Part shown: piece by piece, positions 1 through 62,860 of the stretch
How positions within the stretch are numbered: the first letter of the stretch is position 1
Layout: every line of letters begins with the position of its first letter
Origin: Ophiura sarsii
Taxonomy: Eukaryota > Echinodermata > Ophiuroidea > Amphilepidida > Ophiuridae
Direction: 5' to 3'
DNA: 64,000 nucleotides
Assembly: GCA_035610835.1 (NCBI GenBank)
Contig: CM069455.1
Location: 36,363,278 to 36,427,277 of the forward strand
Translations under genes and position numbers: made by a program
The notes under the pieces: generated by a model
What the model was told of the DNA's origin: nothing
What the model saw: only the letters and a program-made list of their open reading frames with translations
Databases searched by the model: none

Positions 1-127
1 TTTTACTTTAGAATCCGTGCGGTGCTATGGGTAGTTTTTGAGTGTGTATTCACACGGATGATTAACATTTTTATAAACTGTAATGCTTATTTTCACAAAG
101 TAGATTAAACTATTAAAAGCACATTAA
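1..127. other. No feature recognised
   Basis: AT-rich sequence left of the first TIR element. I see no exon, RNA gene or repeat that can be supported. Confidence 0.5.
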
Positions 128-1334
128 CGGCCGAGTGCACCAATGACGGGTAACTTAATAGGGAGGTAAGCTACCTCCCTAGTAGTTATGCTGTAACTGT
201 AGCGTAACTTACTAACGATGTAATTCTTAGAGCACAACTGGCGAATAACAACAGAATAGTAACTAGCGAGGTAAATATCCACATTAATCAGCATCGTCCC
301 TTACAAAATTAATTGGCGCATATGCGAAGTGTTAACCTATAGGTTACTGTAAAATACTGACGTGAGTGGTCCTCCGTAATATTTAAAATGTGTCGTCACT
401 CGCTAGGTCATAGGTGAGTGTACATAATTAACATAAATAATCACGTTCAGTCGGCTTGCGTTCCGAACAAAAATGACGGTATTTCTTTGGCCAAAAAATT
501 TCGAATTTGTTCAACGCTTTTTCAAAAATAAGGACTATCAAGACATTACAAACATATTTTGGGCGAGGGGCACACACAAATATTGCACCAAAAAGCACAA
601 TTTTAATGACAAACACAGGTACCCAATGCAAACAAGAATATACAATTATAACACACCTCTTTACACTCATACTTCCGTGGCATGGATACCTTGTTCTTCG
701 CCTGTTAACCGCAGGACCCCGGTTCGATTCCCAGACCACGCACTGCACGATATACTTTTATTTTTTTTCTTCTAGTTATACCCTTCCACTCACAATAATG
801 TTGAAACTTCAGTTTTAATTAATAAAAACAATAATAAGTTTATTTATTTAGTCATTATTTAAGATCCTTGGACAATTATAGTACATTTTGGTCAAAATAT
901 GACCCAAAGTCGGTGCGATTAGTGTTTGAATGGGCAAAAGGAGTTGATCTAAATTTTGACTAAAAAAATCCCCAAATTGCATGAATGGATTTTCAAAATA
1001 TAAAATATTTCAGCTTATGAGGGGTCACATTCCACTTTAAATATACATCCCCTGGGCATGCAAGCAAAATTGGTCTTTCAGCATCAGCGAATCATCCCCT
1101 CCAATGTTCACAACAAATTTACGCTACTGCTAGAATCGACTGCCTTGTGGCATAAAATGTTATGCCCCAACTTAATCTTGGGTCCGGTCAGGTATAACAT
1201 TTAGCGTAAATTACCCGCCAGTTACTAGCCTAGTAGCTTACCCGGCATTGGCGCTCTCAAAAGTTTGGGTTACGCCTCAGTTACTAGCGAGGTAGCGCTA
1301 TTCTTCAGCTACCCGTCATTGGTGCACTCGGCCG
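128..1334. mobile_element. Non-autonomous TIR element, copy 1
   Basis: The left end reads CGGCCGAGTGCACCAATGAC and the right end is its exact reverse complement, continuing for about 25 bases. Subterminal parts hold short palindromes around AGGGAGGTA and CTAGTAGT. A second diverged copy lies at about 7826-8894 with the same ends and interior, which proves a dispersed family. No transposase frame is present; the short open frames around 428-818 are non-coding. The element lies upstream of the first recognised ankyrin exon, so it is in an intron or the 5' flank of the ROCO gene. The superfamily is not identifiable from the ends alone. Confidence 0.85.
676..740 (+). other. tRNA-like internal segment of TIR element
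   Basis: A Pol III B-box match, GGTTCGATTCC, lies at 721-731. The segment ends CGTGG (676-680) and CCACG (736-740) can pair like an acceptor stem. The remaining tRNA arms do not fold well, so this is not a functional tRNA. The homologous part of copy 2 (about 8413-8474) also keeps a B-box-like T arm, so the piece is an old internal component of the element. Confidence 0.4.
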
Positions 1335-2511
1335 AATATGTGCTAGGAAAATAATTAATGGATATTGACCATTTGTATAGAACGCAGAACTATAATTATT
1401 CAATTAAACTTCAAGCTGCACATCACCAACCAGTACTTATTTAACATTGGCGCTAGGCGGTTTATGTCGATAGCCACAGCTGTGGGACTCTCGTAACTGT
1501 TTCGTCATAAATTCGCTACAATCAATAATGGCGGGGTTCATTCAGGCGATGTTCTTATTCTAAAGCCGATTTTGTCTTAACGTGGCAGGTACTATTATAT
1601 GTTAATCTCTATGTACGGTTGCGATCTGGATAATAATAATCTGAGTGCTAAATGTCCATGGGCACGGATTTATTTTGCATTTAGCGCTCTGTCATCTGCT
1701 AAATCTTAGTCTTTATTTACGCTATGGTTACATCGGAATGCAGTTGTGTGCAAGTGCACGTGTATAATGTATTTAATGTATTTGAGTGTGTGTTTGTTTT
1801 ATGTTTTATTTTTGTTTTTATAACAAAACATTTTAAGTCATTTTGAATTTCTGTTGTTTATATCGTTTTTCGGCCAACAGAGGGCAGTCTATTCTCTTTG
1901 TTTTACATTATTATTTTTTTACTCCCTATTTCTATACAAATTTAGTTTTTTGTTTTTGCTCTAATTTGTTTTTGAAAAGTCTATTAGATTTCCGCAGCAC
2001 AAGGAATTAAGGAGAGTTGTATAGCCAACATATACACCAAGTTGCATTACATTTAGTAAAGTGCATAAACTTGAACAAAATAATTAAGTGCATTAATTAG
2101 CCTATTTTTTTAATGTTTAGATAATTATATATAATTAATTATGCAGATGTATTACAGCCTCCCGCAGCACAGGAAACTTTTCAAAAACTTTAATTAACAA
2201 GCTCTCAAAATTTCAGCTTTATAGCATTTATACTTTTCTTTTAAACAATTTTTGCATATATTAATTATTTTGCTAGGTAGGGGTTAAAAAACAATAAGAA
2301 ACAAAAGAAATGAACGCTTCAACTTTGCTTCATTTTTGTCAATAAAATTGTCATATCTAGAAAACCGTACCTCCGACCAATCTAAAATTTCATATTATTG
2401 TGGAGCTTAACAAGTTGTATTAAAATATCAAATAAAAAAAGCCATAGGAACAACCTTAATAAACCAAGCTATTAGTAGTTAAATTCTCGTTTCTCCTCTT
2501 TTACATACAAG
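1335..2511. other. Intron or 5' flank before first visible exon
   Basis: AT-rich non-coding sequence. At 1874-1888 is CCAACAGAGGGCAGT, which resembles the vertebrate CTCF core with one mismatch; this is weak evidence for any binding. The last ~45 bases match the pyrimidine-rich 3' ends of the other ankyrin introns, ending in ACATACAAG. No exon is recognised. Confidence 0.5.
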
Positions 2512-52018
<49,507 letters not shown>

Positions 52019-52497
52019 GCTGGATTGCAAGATAATTCTTCGCGCATATGCGCATACAATGTACATACATTCCTTCCAAGTCACCTCGATGATATCGCTT
52101 ACGGAATCAGACTAAGATGAGGTCACATCCGGGGGTTACATTGGTCAGAAAATAGTTTTTGATCTTGATGATTGGCTTGATTGGCGTTCAGAATGTACAC
52201 AACGGCGTCGAACGAAATATGTTTGAGTAATGCTCTACAGGAAATGAAAATGGACAACCTTGGAAAACGGAGTATCCAGCTTTGTTTTGTGGGTGAGACT
52301 TGTCGAGAGTAGCGAGCGGCGCAAGACTACTCACGGGTGGGGTCACGGGGGAGGCAAGACCTTACAGATTTTAGCTTGTTTGTTAGCTTATTAAATATGG
52401 TAAGGGAAGTGCGGGCCCCTTTTGATTCAACCCGGCCCATATCATATATTTACAAGTTGTCAATGATTATTTTGTTGGGTAAACATTAAGAGCCATA
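52019..52497. other. Probable 3' UTR and flank
   Basis: No open frame of note. ATTAAA near 52390 is the only poly(A)-signal-like word noticed. Confidence 0.4.
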
Positions 52498-52807
52498 GGT
52501 TGCGTCAATGTAATCCCAGCATGCAGTTGAAAAGCACTGAGATAAATCAACACTTGATTTCCATTGAAATGTACAGAAATATCATGGTCCAATACAGGAA
52601 CTAACATTTGAGACTTTTCATGTAATATGTATCAATATAATTGGGATTCTATTTCTCGACAAGTTGAAAAGTCTCAATGATTAGTTCCTCTAATGGACTA
52701 TAATGTTTCTGTACATTCCAATGCAAATCGGGTGTTGAACGGTCTCCATCATCACAATGCACAGAGCTTTTCTACTGCATGCTGGGATTACATACAATGA
52801 AACAACC
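52498..52807. mobile_element. 310-bp foldback/TIR element
   Basis: The arm GGTTGCGTCAATGTAATCCC continues AGCATGCAGTTGAAAAGC on the left. The inverse GCTTTTCTACTGCATGCTGG continues GATTACATACAATG...AACC on the right. Further inverted matches continue toward the middle (GAGACTTTTCA / TGAAAAGTCTC; TGTACAGAAA / TTTCTGTACA). Confidence 0.85.
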
Positions 52808-52813
52808 TCTGAT

Positions 52814-53827
52814 TAAGAGCCGTGTTTTCGTACTAAGGGAGCGTTCATAAATACTCTGGTGGGGGGCAATTCGGGGGGGGGGATCAAAAATAATAATAAG
52901 CCTCAAAAAGGGGGGATCGAGCAAAATAAGTTGCCGTTAAGGGGGGGGGGGGGGATCAAACAAATTAGTAATGTAAAAAAGCCACACACAAATGCGCGTG
53001 TGCCTCAAACTTTAATTATGTTTCGGGAATTAGTTTAAACCCAAAATGTATCCCAATCATAACAAAATTAGTATTATTAAACAATTTTCCACTATTAAAT
53101 TTATAAAAATCTAGTCATATGTAAATATCAAACATAAAACATATGTGTCTTCAAACACTAACTTTAGCTTTATGAAAAAATAAGTATAAAGTAGCACATT
53201 TTGCATGGGCCTCCATACATTTACTAATTAGCTTTATAAAGGTTTTATGAAGGCAAGCCTCAATCATAGCCAAGTATTTTTCTCGCGCTACGCGCGCCTG
53301 TTAAGGTATCAGGTCAGAAAACCTACAGCTCTAAGGGTCTGCTGCTGCTCCCTTAACCCCCGCCGGTTTGGTAAGTGCCCCCCGGGCAACAAGCCTTCTG
53401 GCTACGCCTATGTTCAAAGGCTGTTGGAAGTTAAGATATCAAAATAACTCATAATCCGTTATGACCCCACCAAACCTAACAGAAGTGTGGTTTGGCATAG
53501 GGGGGGGGGGGGATCAAAATAAATTTCAGAACCAGAAAGGGGGGATCAATAAAAAATAAGTCTTTCTCGAAGGGGGGATCATTTTTTGTTACTGTCTGGG
53601 ATGCCAATTTGTCCACCCCACCCCACCAAAGTATTTATGAACACTCCCTAAACGCGGTTTTAGCTACCACACTCAACGCAAATTCATACTTAGTTTAGTT
53701 AAACACGAGTTTACCTCGAGACTACCCCTTATACCCGATTATGTTAGTTAAACGTGTGTTTAAAGTCAACGTTCAACGCGTATTTAGCTTACAACCGCGT
53801 TTAAATGCGTACGAGAATACGACCCTT
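52814..53827. mobile_element. Outer TIR element carrying a nested insertion
   Basis: The left end AAGAGCCGTGTTTTCGTAC and the inverse of the right end AAGGGTCGTATTCTCGTAC match. The interior (53651-53800) has repeated AACGCG/CGCGTTTA words. Another element (52836-53650) is inserted a few bases inside the left end. Confidence 0.65.
52836..53650. mobile_element. TIR element with G-runs, copy A (nested)
   Basis: The left end AGGGAGCGTTCATAAATACT and the inverse of the right end AGGGAGTGTTCATAAATACT match. GGGGGATCAAAAATAA-type G-runs sit just inside both ends. The interior CCAAAATGTATCYCAATCAT is shared with 62861-63606. Flanking CTA/TA may be the target duplication. Confidence 0.85.
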
Positions 53828-54128
53828 TGCATTTTACTGTTACAAATCTGCAGGTTTTCTAGGAGCACAGATAAGGTATATAGAAACTTAGAAATAAGGA
53901 TTGTTAAGTGGTATGTAATACGTGATGAACGTTGATTTACAGGTCTCACCTGACCGTCTGATATTACCAGATTACAGGCATCCTTGATTACACCAGTAAC
54001 ATGCCACGCAACTGTTCTACAGGCGCGACCGTTCTATATGTTGTTTGAATATTTTGTTTAATTAACGAGGGAAAATCGTGAAAATAAGGAGGAGAAAAAC
54101 CAGCCTGTTAGGTATATAATAGAAACAC

Positions 54129-54317
54129 TTAAAGGTAGATATTCTGATTGCTGGCCAGATTTTCAACTTGATGTTTCTATTTTGCATGAAAGGTCATCCT
54201 TAAAATTGTAGCATTCCAAAGTTTGAGTTGCTTAACTCCGATGGTTATTATTTTAGAAGCACAAGGTCTCAATACATTTGCCATAGCCAAAAACATACAA
54301 AAAAACATACACCTTAA
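54129..54317. mobile_element. TIR element, shortened copy 2
   Basis: Left end TTAAAGGTAGATATTCTGAT and right end ACATACACCTTAA; the interior matches 25400-25520. About half the length of copy 1, so internally deleted. Confidence 0.65.
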
Positions 54318-57300
54318 ACAATGTCGTATTTACGCAGTAACGACAAACTGTATTGTTCAAAAATACGAAAACACTTCATTCGCTATTCTTTTGTTCGACC
54401 ACACACTACTTGCACCGATTGATTAAGTGACAATGAGCGTGTTTCTACTGGGGAACATACCATTAATCACCGGTAAGTTTGCCCAGTAGAAACAGCCAGA
54501 TACCGTTAAGAATCGATATTTTTGGTAAGAAACGGCAAATTTCCCAGTAGAAACAGCAAGCCAATTGATCTTACCGTTATGTGCCGTGAACCGTGTCACG
54601 CTGGATTATACACATTGTGAGGCAATCTTTTTTCAGGTGGGCCGGCATTGTTTGGTATAACAAAAGGTAAAATGTCGTGTCGAAAAATAACCCCCAACAC
54701 ACTTGCGTGATATTGATTGCACGACAGTGCATACAAACAATAATAAAAGGTATTTTAACGAGTTTATACACAGACACCCCCACATACACAAAAAGAAAGA
54801 CAAACAAAGAAAGAAAGAAATACAAAACAAAACAATAAATATTGATTGCACAACAGTTTATGAAACAAAACGAAATTGTACTCTTTTCCACGCGGCAGGC
54901 GTCTGCAAACGACATTCTAAAATGTTACAACATATTTCAAATATTTTAAAATTATTGAATTTCATTCACCATATTTGGAATCACCTTACAAAATGTATTA
55001 ACATGCCTTAAATTGGTCTAGCAATCCTTGGGATAGACCTTGAAAGTTAAGAAAGATTTGTGAATACATCTGTTTGGTATATGGTAAAACCAATAGCCGC
55101 GTTTTAAGTGTTAACGAGTTGTTTATTTTATTATTGGAATTCACTCACACCTTACCTGGGAGTGTCATCAATTATTCAAGAATAAACAATTTCATACATT
55201 GAGTTGTGATCGGTTTATTGTATTTAGAGTATGTGTCTCTTCGACATACTAATTATTCTCCCTAACAAAATTTGGTTTTGAAACGCCTATATATTTTGTG
55301 ATAATGTTCATTATCAGCCTAATAGTAATGACTATTTTGAAAATCGATGAGAACAAATACATAATTGAAACCATACCGTTCATTCTCATCAAAATGGTAG
55401 ACCGATATCATGCAGATAAGCTGTTTCTGGAACTTTACCAAAAACAGTTGAATAGTGAAGAGCTGGCAATCCATAATGTAAGGTAAAGTCACAATTTCAT
55501 TTTCACATTTTTCTTTTCAACACGGGGGAGAGTATGACAGGTAGCGTGTGTGAACAAAACGGCCGACTATCCAACATGCGCATGAATCCACAATATAATC
55601 AATAATACCCGTAGCTGTGTCCGCGTGTAGAAAAGAAAACTGTTAAAATGAAAATGGGACTTCACCTTACATTTTGGAGTGTCACTTCCTCAATAATCAC
55701 CCAATCCTAGCGTGCAAATTGCAGATACATTTCTCAACAACTGTATTTCTAATATTTTTAGGTATGATATATATTTTTAGAGTTAAAAGGCCATTTATTT
55801 TCTGTACACTCAGTTACTTTTTTAATGACTGTATACTTACTACCATCTGAAACGGTTTACCTTAATTCGCCGTATATCATGTAATATTGCACGCAATTCG
55901 TGTACGTAATCCTATTACAGGATTACACGAATAGCGAATTGATTTGGTGTGATGCTCCCATGAGCAATTTATATGTTTTGCAGTGGGACCTAAACTCAAA
56001 ACATAAAGTTCTATGATCATCTGTGTTAGATTATCATGCCCATACACTTAACTAAAATTGTCTATAGAGATATGCGCAGGTGTACGGGTAAAATAATCCA
56101 CCAATTACGCCTCTCTGTAATTTACAACGCCCAACTGGATGTGCGTGATTCCTGTATAATACAGGCGATATTACGTTCTGTTATCAACATCGCCACTCCA
56201 CTATCTTTCTTTTAGCGTACAATACAACCTGCCTATTCGTTCTTTGAATACGGTTGCGATGTGCCGACTTGATCGTAAGTAAGTTACATATGTTTCAAAT
56301 CAGGTATATAATACATGTAGGATATTATAGGGATCACTGTTGGTGAATATAATCAATGTATTGGTGAGTACGTAAATAGGTTTCTAAGTATTTTTTAAGA
56401 AACGTATTCATGATACCCGAGGTGCTCAGGGTGGTATCATGCGCATTCAAGGACTTTCAAAAAGTACTAGTAGGCCTAATACTAGTATTTTTCAATACCT
56501 TTTAGTAGTCAAACTATATTGATATAATTTTGTATAATTTAACCTTTTTCCGAGTGCGATACAGGGTGTCCCTAAAAAAGGGTACACTTGTTTCACGTCA
56601 TTGTCCTCGTTGAATACTCAGTATTTGGCTATAATCGTTACACAGTCTGAAAGATAATTTAGTCGGCTTTCAAATGCCGTTGATTTGGTTGTTAATATTC
56701 CCATTCTCAAAATATGTTTGATCTACAACGAGCACTCACATGGGCCACTTTTATTTTTGTATATAATTATTATGTTTTTGTTGGAATGTTTCATTTTCAT
56801 CTTTAAACTTTTCGTATTTTGATTTGGTGTTTAATATTGGAAGCTTCAAGGTGACCAAATAACCGTTCATATGCACTTTGTTTTGTCAAATTTTCCTGAG
56901 TTTGCCCATTGATATGATTGTTTGACCATACGCAAACAAAATCAAATTCATGCCAATTTAAAAATAAAAATCATCCATATGTCAAATTACTGTTGTTCAA
57001 CACTTTGAAGCATTTCATCATAGAAATAGCACAGATTTGATTTTCAGTGATCAACTTTAATCAAGCATATTTTTAGTTAGGATTAACCAACGGCATATGA
57101 AAGGTAATTGAGTCGTCGTGACGCTCATATCAAATCCTGATTTGACACCCTAGACAAGTATCAGTATTTCCAATACCTTACAACGAAGAAAGTGGAGAAA
57201 GTAAGTAAGTAAGTAAAGATTGATTATTAAGATGAGCACAATTACTCTTTCCACAGTCATCTTTTTTCCTGAAAGGTTGCACAACCCGTTTTTAAGTGCC

Positions 57301-59419
57301 CGTGATCGATCAAGAATATCGTTAGATTGGGAAGAGCAATTACAATCCAACCAACGGCATTCAACTAAATAAATTATCTTTAGGATTTTATAAACATTTT
57401 AGCCAAATACCGAGTAATCAATTAAGGCGATGACGTGGAACACACCTTTCAATTATCAAATGTTTTGCTAGGTGTTGCATTTTCTAGATGGTAAAAACAA
57501 TTCACTTTTTGCAATCCGTCATTTAATGGTTCGATCCGATTTGGTATCAAAAAAAGGTTCAATGTTAATTACTCAAACTCAAACAATGTTAATTACTCAA
57601 ACTCAAAGTTTTTGAACTCAAAAATATATTTTAAACAATGTACACCTACCTGTAGATTTGTCACAATAATGGTTTGCATTTGAACTCAAATCAATGTATA
57701 TATAATTTTCTGACTTAGTTGACTATTTTCCCGCATATTATGATGAAATCCTTTTGAAATGCAATGATATATGCTGTCAAACGTTTGAATAGAATTTGAT
57801 TTTCTATAATATCTGACTCATTTATTATACTTTCTCTATGCATTTAAAATATCAATTGATTATTACTATAATGCATACATGATAAACATGTACAGGATGA
57901 TCAACTCAACCGATATTAGCGTAATTTACAATATCTGGTAGGCTAACTTAAAGTGTGCCTTAAACTTATTGATAGTAATGATAGATTGATTGGAAAATAA
58001 AGAAACAGTATAGTTATACAAGCAGACCAATACAACATTCTTGTAAACGTTGATTTATTTGAGCTAGGAGATATACGGTATTTGGCATGATGAAGAGTTT
58101 CGTATTATCGGAGGACGAAGCATACAATACTATGATAATAACGATAACGAGATACTAATAGAATCTTTCAATAAAATAATATTCTTTGTATAAACAGCAA
58201 TCATTTAATTTGATGAAGTCTGAGATGGTAAGTAAAATTGAAAACTACGCTGTATCTGGTTACCATGGTAATTATCTGGTTACCATGGTTACCATCATCA
58301 AATTATTATCCAAGATTCAACGTTATCAAATGCAACTTATTAGTTTGGTTACAGCGGGTTTGATTTAAATTACTCTTATGTTTATCATAATAAAATGCCA
58401 ATATCAACGAAACGGTTACCGGTGCATCAATATTTGTGCGATAACTTCGTCCCCTGTGGATTCTGGTAGAATGTTCTACGTTTAAAATTTCAAAACACTG
58501 ACAATTCCCTTGAAAATACTTAATCCAAGGGCAGTTCTTGATGTACGCATTCATTCTGTTGGTGTGCCGTTGGTCGTATTAAAAGGGAAGTCGAGGCCGT
58601 ATGTCACAGGGCAAAATTCCTAAACTTGTGGAAAATCGACACATTTCCCCAAAGTTGCGATAAAGCTGACAATTTCGGCAACTTATGAATATCTTAACCA
58701 TTTCATAAACACTTTTAAGGCAAACCTAGTGACATTTAATATACTATTTAGTCCTTACCATCAACTTTTATGCTAGTCTTTAGTGTGTCATGTATCCATA
58801 ATTCAACATTTTGCCAACAAATGTTTATAATTGGGCATGTTCAATATTTTCTTTCTCTAAACACTAATGGTCATCATCATAAATAATTTGTACAGACTTC
58901 AGAATGGAATTACCTGAAATTAAATGATGTAGCAGTTTAAATTGGCATGGAACTCAATTTGTCTTCAATTTGAAAGGAAGAGACCAAATACTTTTCCAAG
59001 TGATTTTACTTAGGCGTTCAAGTACACGCTCGTACTAGAGGGTGTGTCAAAATGTGTCCCATATGAAACATGATAACAATTTTTGGCCATGAAAGATATA
59101 CAAATTGTTCACAAAATACTAGTAATTATGTTTAACAATCTTTAATATGTCATAATATTTTGTCTTCTATCCATTTTGGAGCTTCCATAATCAAATTATG
59201 GCAAATTTACTCGGGCATGTTCAAATTCAGCTTTGGCCACTATTCAAGTGAAGAGAGCTCTTTTGTTAGAATTGTCATTCTGTGCGTTCGAAATTGAACA
59301 TAATCAATGAAATAAATAATAATCTACCACCTACTAAATGTTGCTATTTAATTGACTTTGAACAAAAAACATGTTTCATCCATATTATTATCCATGACAT
59401 ACCATAACATGTTGAACTT

Positions 59420-59620
59420 TAGACGGTATTTTAAACAATACATTGACATGATCCTAAAATCATCATTGAATCACAAAAGGCCGATTTTTCATTTTCTTGT
59501 TCAAAAGTGGCCAAAGTGGGATTCCCACTCTTGTTGCTGAATTGATCATATTTCGGTAGTTAAAGTGGTGAAATTCAATGGATAAAGCGTATTTGATAGT
59601 GGACTAATGGGGCTTGACAC
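59420..59620. repeat. Repeat-family copy with empty insertion site
   Basis: Matches 40008-40135 and 41037-41130 continuously (GACGGTATTTTAAACAATAC, CTTGTTCAAAAGTGGCCAAA, TGATCATATTTCGGTAGTTA), but without the 901-bp insert. Confidence 0.8.
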
Positions 59621-61091
59621 TTTAACATTGTCAATATCATGTTTAGATGCTTTGCTTAAAATCAATTTCCATATTTACAGCATACTGTTGAATAAGATGA
59701 AAGGACCTCGATCTTATTATACATCTTTTACCTTGTTTGATACTAGCTTTAAAAGCTATTGTATGAAATGATTTATTGACTGGACTGGTTAACATTGTGT
59801 TATTCCAAAGTGGCATACCGATATTACAAATATCATCCAGCTGTACATTTTATCGCAATTTTTAAACCTTTGCCAACATAAATAAGTATATTTATAAAAC
59901 CTAGGACAATATTTCGGAAAGGACTCCTCTTTTTTATTTGTTTGGAAAATATAGGCCTTTTTAGGGACATTTCAAATCCTGTTTCCTTCCCTAACAGCAT
60001 TAATGAAACAAATACCGAGCTGACATATCGATTCACTTTATGAGACGGATACAAATTGAAAATATCCCGCCCATGTATAATGACAATTTATAATCCTCAC
60101 GGAGCAAATAAGGACCCTATACGTAAACGAATTATGTGAAAAGTATACCCTTTTTCTGAATTTTGCTGGTTTTGATACCCTATTCACGTTACGTACTTAA
60201 CGTGTCCCGGCTTGAAAAACTACCCTAATATTGTGATTTGTTGGACACGTCTGATATCCCTCTTGTAATTACCACTGAGCACCCCGGGTCACAATACCGC
60301 CCAAAAAAGGACGTTTGCAGATATTACTTCTCCTGTTGTGATTAAGGGCATATTGTAATACGCAGCCGCCCAACTCATGATGAGGTCTCCAAAAACTACT
60401 GATATTAAAAAAACCTTGCCCATTTTGTATTCACATGATAAGACAAGATATTGAATTTTATTGATTATGGTAATTATTGCAATACGATATAGGGATGGGC
60501 TCATTATACCGTCGTATTTGTCGTTTTTAAACAGATTTGGGTAAATGGATTTGTTCTCACATAATTGTTTTATAGATTTCTGAGGCGCTTTTTTTGTACG
60601 TGTAAGGTTGATGTTTAACTCTAACAAAATCTAAGGGATTCTTGGCTTAGGTTTGCAGTACCGAAGTATCAGTTGTCATAATAATAGTTTGATAATTTAT
60701 AATCAGTTCAGTTTGTGTGCAATTTTTTTGAAATCAATGATTATATGTAAATAGCTGTATCCATTACATGTACGCGTAGCAATCAGCAATAGTATAACTT
60801 GCATTATGGCTCTATCACACCTACGGCGATCAGGCCAGCGATTGGACTGCGCTGATAAAATATGGACACTGAATAACACTCAGGAAGAGCGCGAAAAATT
60901 GTTCGACATTTTGAAATTTAAATCACTAAAACCCTTTCCCTAGGTAGGTCACTAACACCCTTTCCCATTCTGCTGCGATCAGACCCGCGCTTGCATGCAG
61001 GAGGCTCTATTTATAAGTTCTTTGAGAGGATGGTGTGAGGAGAGCCTCCTACATGTCTTATAAACTTCATGACCAATCATAGTGTCTAGAG

Positions 61092-61397
61092 CAGGGGTTC
61101 TCAACCTGGGGGTCGTGACCCCCATGGGGGTCGTTTGGGGTATTCCAGGGGGTCATGAAGGCCTCATAAATATAGGTTTTGGGGAACCGTGTTACATTTC
61201 GCTTTAAAAAAGCTTAGAAAAACCCAAAAGAAACGTTCAAATATGCAAAATTTCCTGCTCGCTACGCTCGCATCCAAACTAAGCAGTTTCATTTATGATA
61301 TCCGGCTGGTTTCTTTTTTCAATTTTTGTTATGGGGGTCACGGTACTGACCAGGAATGTCAAAAGGGGTCGTGGGGCAAAAAGGTTGAGAACCACTG
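61092..61397. mobile_element. hAT-like MITE with 8-bp target duplication
   Basis: The left end CAGGGGTTCTCAACCTGGGG and the inverse of the right end CAGTGGTTCTCAACCTTTTT are hAT (Charlie-type) termini. The 8-bp GTCTAGAG is repeated exactly at 61084-61091 and 61398-61405. It has no coding capacity; the open frame crossing its end at 61189-61527 is chance. Confidence 0.92.
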
Positions 61398-61655
61398 GTC
61401 TAGAGAGAGTTCAACTAACATTGTAGTACCAGTTCACAAATGGACCGTGCACAGGGCGAATAGGGCGATTGCAGAGTCATTCATTTCATGCATGGATGGA
61501 GTACAATACTTCGCACTTGTTAAATGATATTTATCCATGGGAGACTTGAAAGTACGAACGCAATGGGTTGTTCTAAAACAGCGCAGTGAAAACATGATAA
61601 GCGGGATAGGAACATACTAAGACCTACCTTGTTTTAACGATTTGACAATGTTGTA

Positions 61656-61693
61656 CACTGTTATGTGCTCTTGAAGAGCACATAACAGTGTCC
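61656..61693. repeat. Near-perfect short palindrome
   Basis: ACACTGTTATGTGCTCTT is followed almost directly by its inverse. It could form a cruciform inside the larger TIR element. Confidence 0.85.
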
Positions 61694-61950
61694 TACATAT
61701 TATTCATATGTTGATAGTTTTTTCAGCACAATGCAAACACTGGCTTGATCCCGGCAGAGTGAGAACAAGCGCGGCGCTCTGTCAGGCGCTCTAGTGTGAC
61801 CATCTCCCGTCCTATCCCGTGGCCATTGCGTCACCAATCGGTTCTTAGAGACTTCAATGCGTTTGGCTTGGCACTTTGAAACTTGTTGATACCTTTTTCA
61901 GCGCAATATCAGTGCAAGGCCTGATCGCCGTACGTGTGACAGCCCTATAA

Positions 61951-62860
61951 CGTACATTTGTGAAGAGAGCTGTAAGAGACCATATTAAATTGATTAGATA
62001 TACTATGGATTAAAATGTCTTAATAATGGGGTATTTTGCTCCGTTCGTTTTCTAAAGTAACTCGATTAATATTCGTGATTAATGTTTTGGTGACCTTAAT
62101 TTCAAGTGATTTTTAAAAACATATATATTACACGTTACGCGTTCTTTGATGTCTGGCGATTTATTGATGCATACTTTTAATCATTACTAAGTAAAGTTAA
62201 CAACAATTTGTTACTTGATAATCCCCCATCTAGGCCCTACATGTAGAAAGGATTCTTGTCACTCCTTGTTAATAATTATTATGAAAGTACGTAAATAAGT
62301 AAGTAAATAACATTGAAACCATATACCGATGATTAGGCGAATAATGCAAGGTGTTTCTTTCGAACTCGTTGGTCTCATATAATTTCCTTGATGATTGTAC
62401 GTATAGATGGTGTGACCGGTGACGTCAAGTATTTACAAATGGGACACCCTCTGTTGATTCCCGCCAGGCAGAATATACAGTAAAGTTAATGAAGACAACA
62501 TGAAATTTCTTTCTAATGAATTGTAAAACTCATTTATTTTTTTATTTTTTTGTGAAATGCGATAGCTTATAGCATAATTCCTAAGCAAGTTTAAAGACAG
62601 TTTGATAACAATTTGCTGTGACACCACAATCTAGTTAGAAAACCTGATCTGGCCTATGTAAACTATAGGAACTCTTGCCCGGTGTGTTTTGTCTCAAACC
62701 AACAGAGGGCGTTCTAAATGTAAACAACGGTCACCTCATCTATAGCGATGCAAAGTATTACTTTACGAGCACGTCACTTAAATACGTACGCATAGGGAGT
62801 ACCACTTTGTTCATCAACACCAGTATTTGAGGTAATAATTGTGACATTACTCACCAACTA
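61951..62860. other. No gene recognised
   Basis: AT-rich intergenic sequence. CCAACAGAGGGCGTT at 62699-62713 resembles the word at 1874-1888. Confidence 0.5.

Larger units (their letters stand above)
53828..60803. other. Intergenic sequence, no gene recognised
   Basis: Contains a short TIR copy at 54129-54317 and a repeat-family copy at about 59420-59620. Around 56566 lies ACAGGGTGTCCCTAAAAAAG, resembling the end of a common MITE type, without a clear partner. The short open frames here carry no known motif. Confidence 0.5.
60804..61950. mobile_element. 1.15-kb TIR element with a nested hAT-like MITE
   Basis: Left end TTATGGCTCTATCACACCTA then CGGCGATCAGGCC, matched by the inverse of the right end TTATAGGGCTGTCACACGTA. 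Both continue inward with GCGCTGA-AAA. Interior hairpins are at 61656-61693 and around GGAGGCTCT. The MITE at 61092-61397 is inserted inside. Confidence 0.75.

Noticed and set aside
428..818. Three overlapping ~100-codon frames on both strands
   Set aside because: They lie inside a TIR element, and the frames are not kept in its second copy.
1874..1888. CTCF-like word CCAACAGAGGGCAGT, with a relative at 62699
   Set aside because: One or more mismatches to the known core, and single sites like this are expected by chance; noted only in the gap entries.
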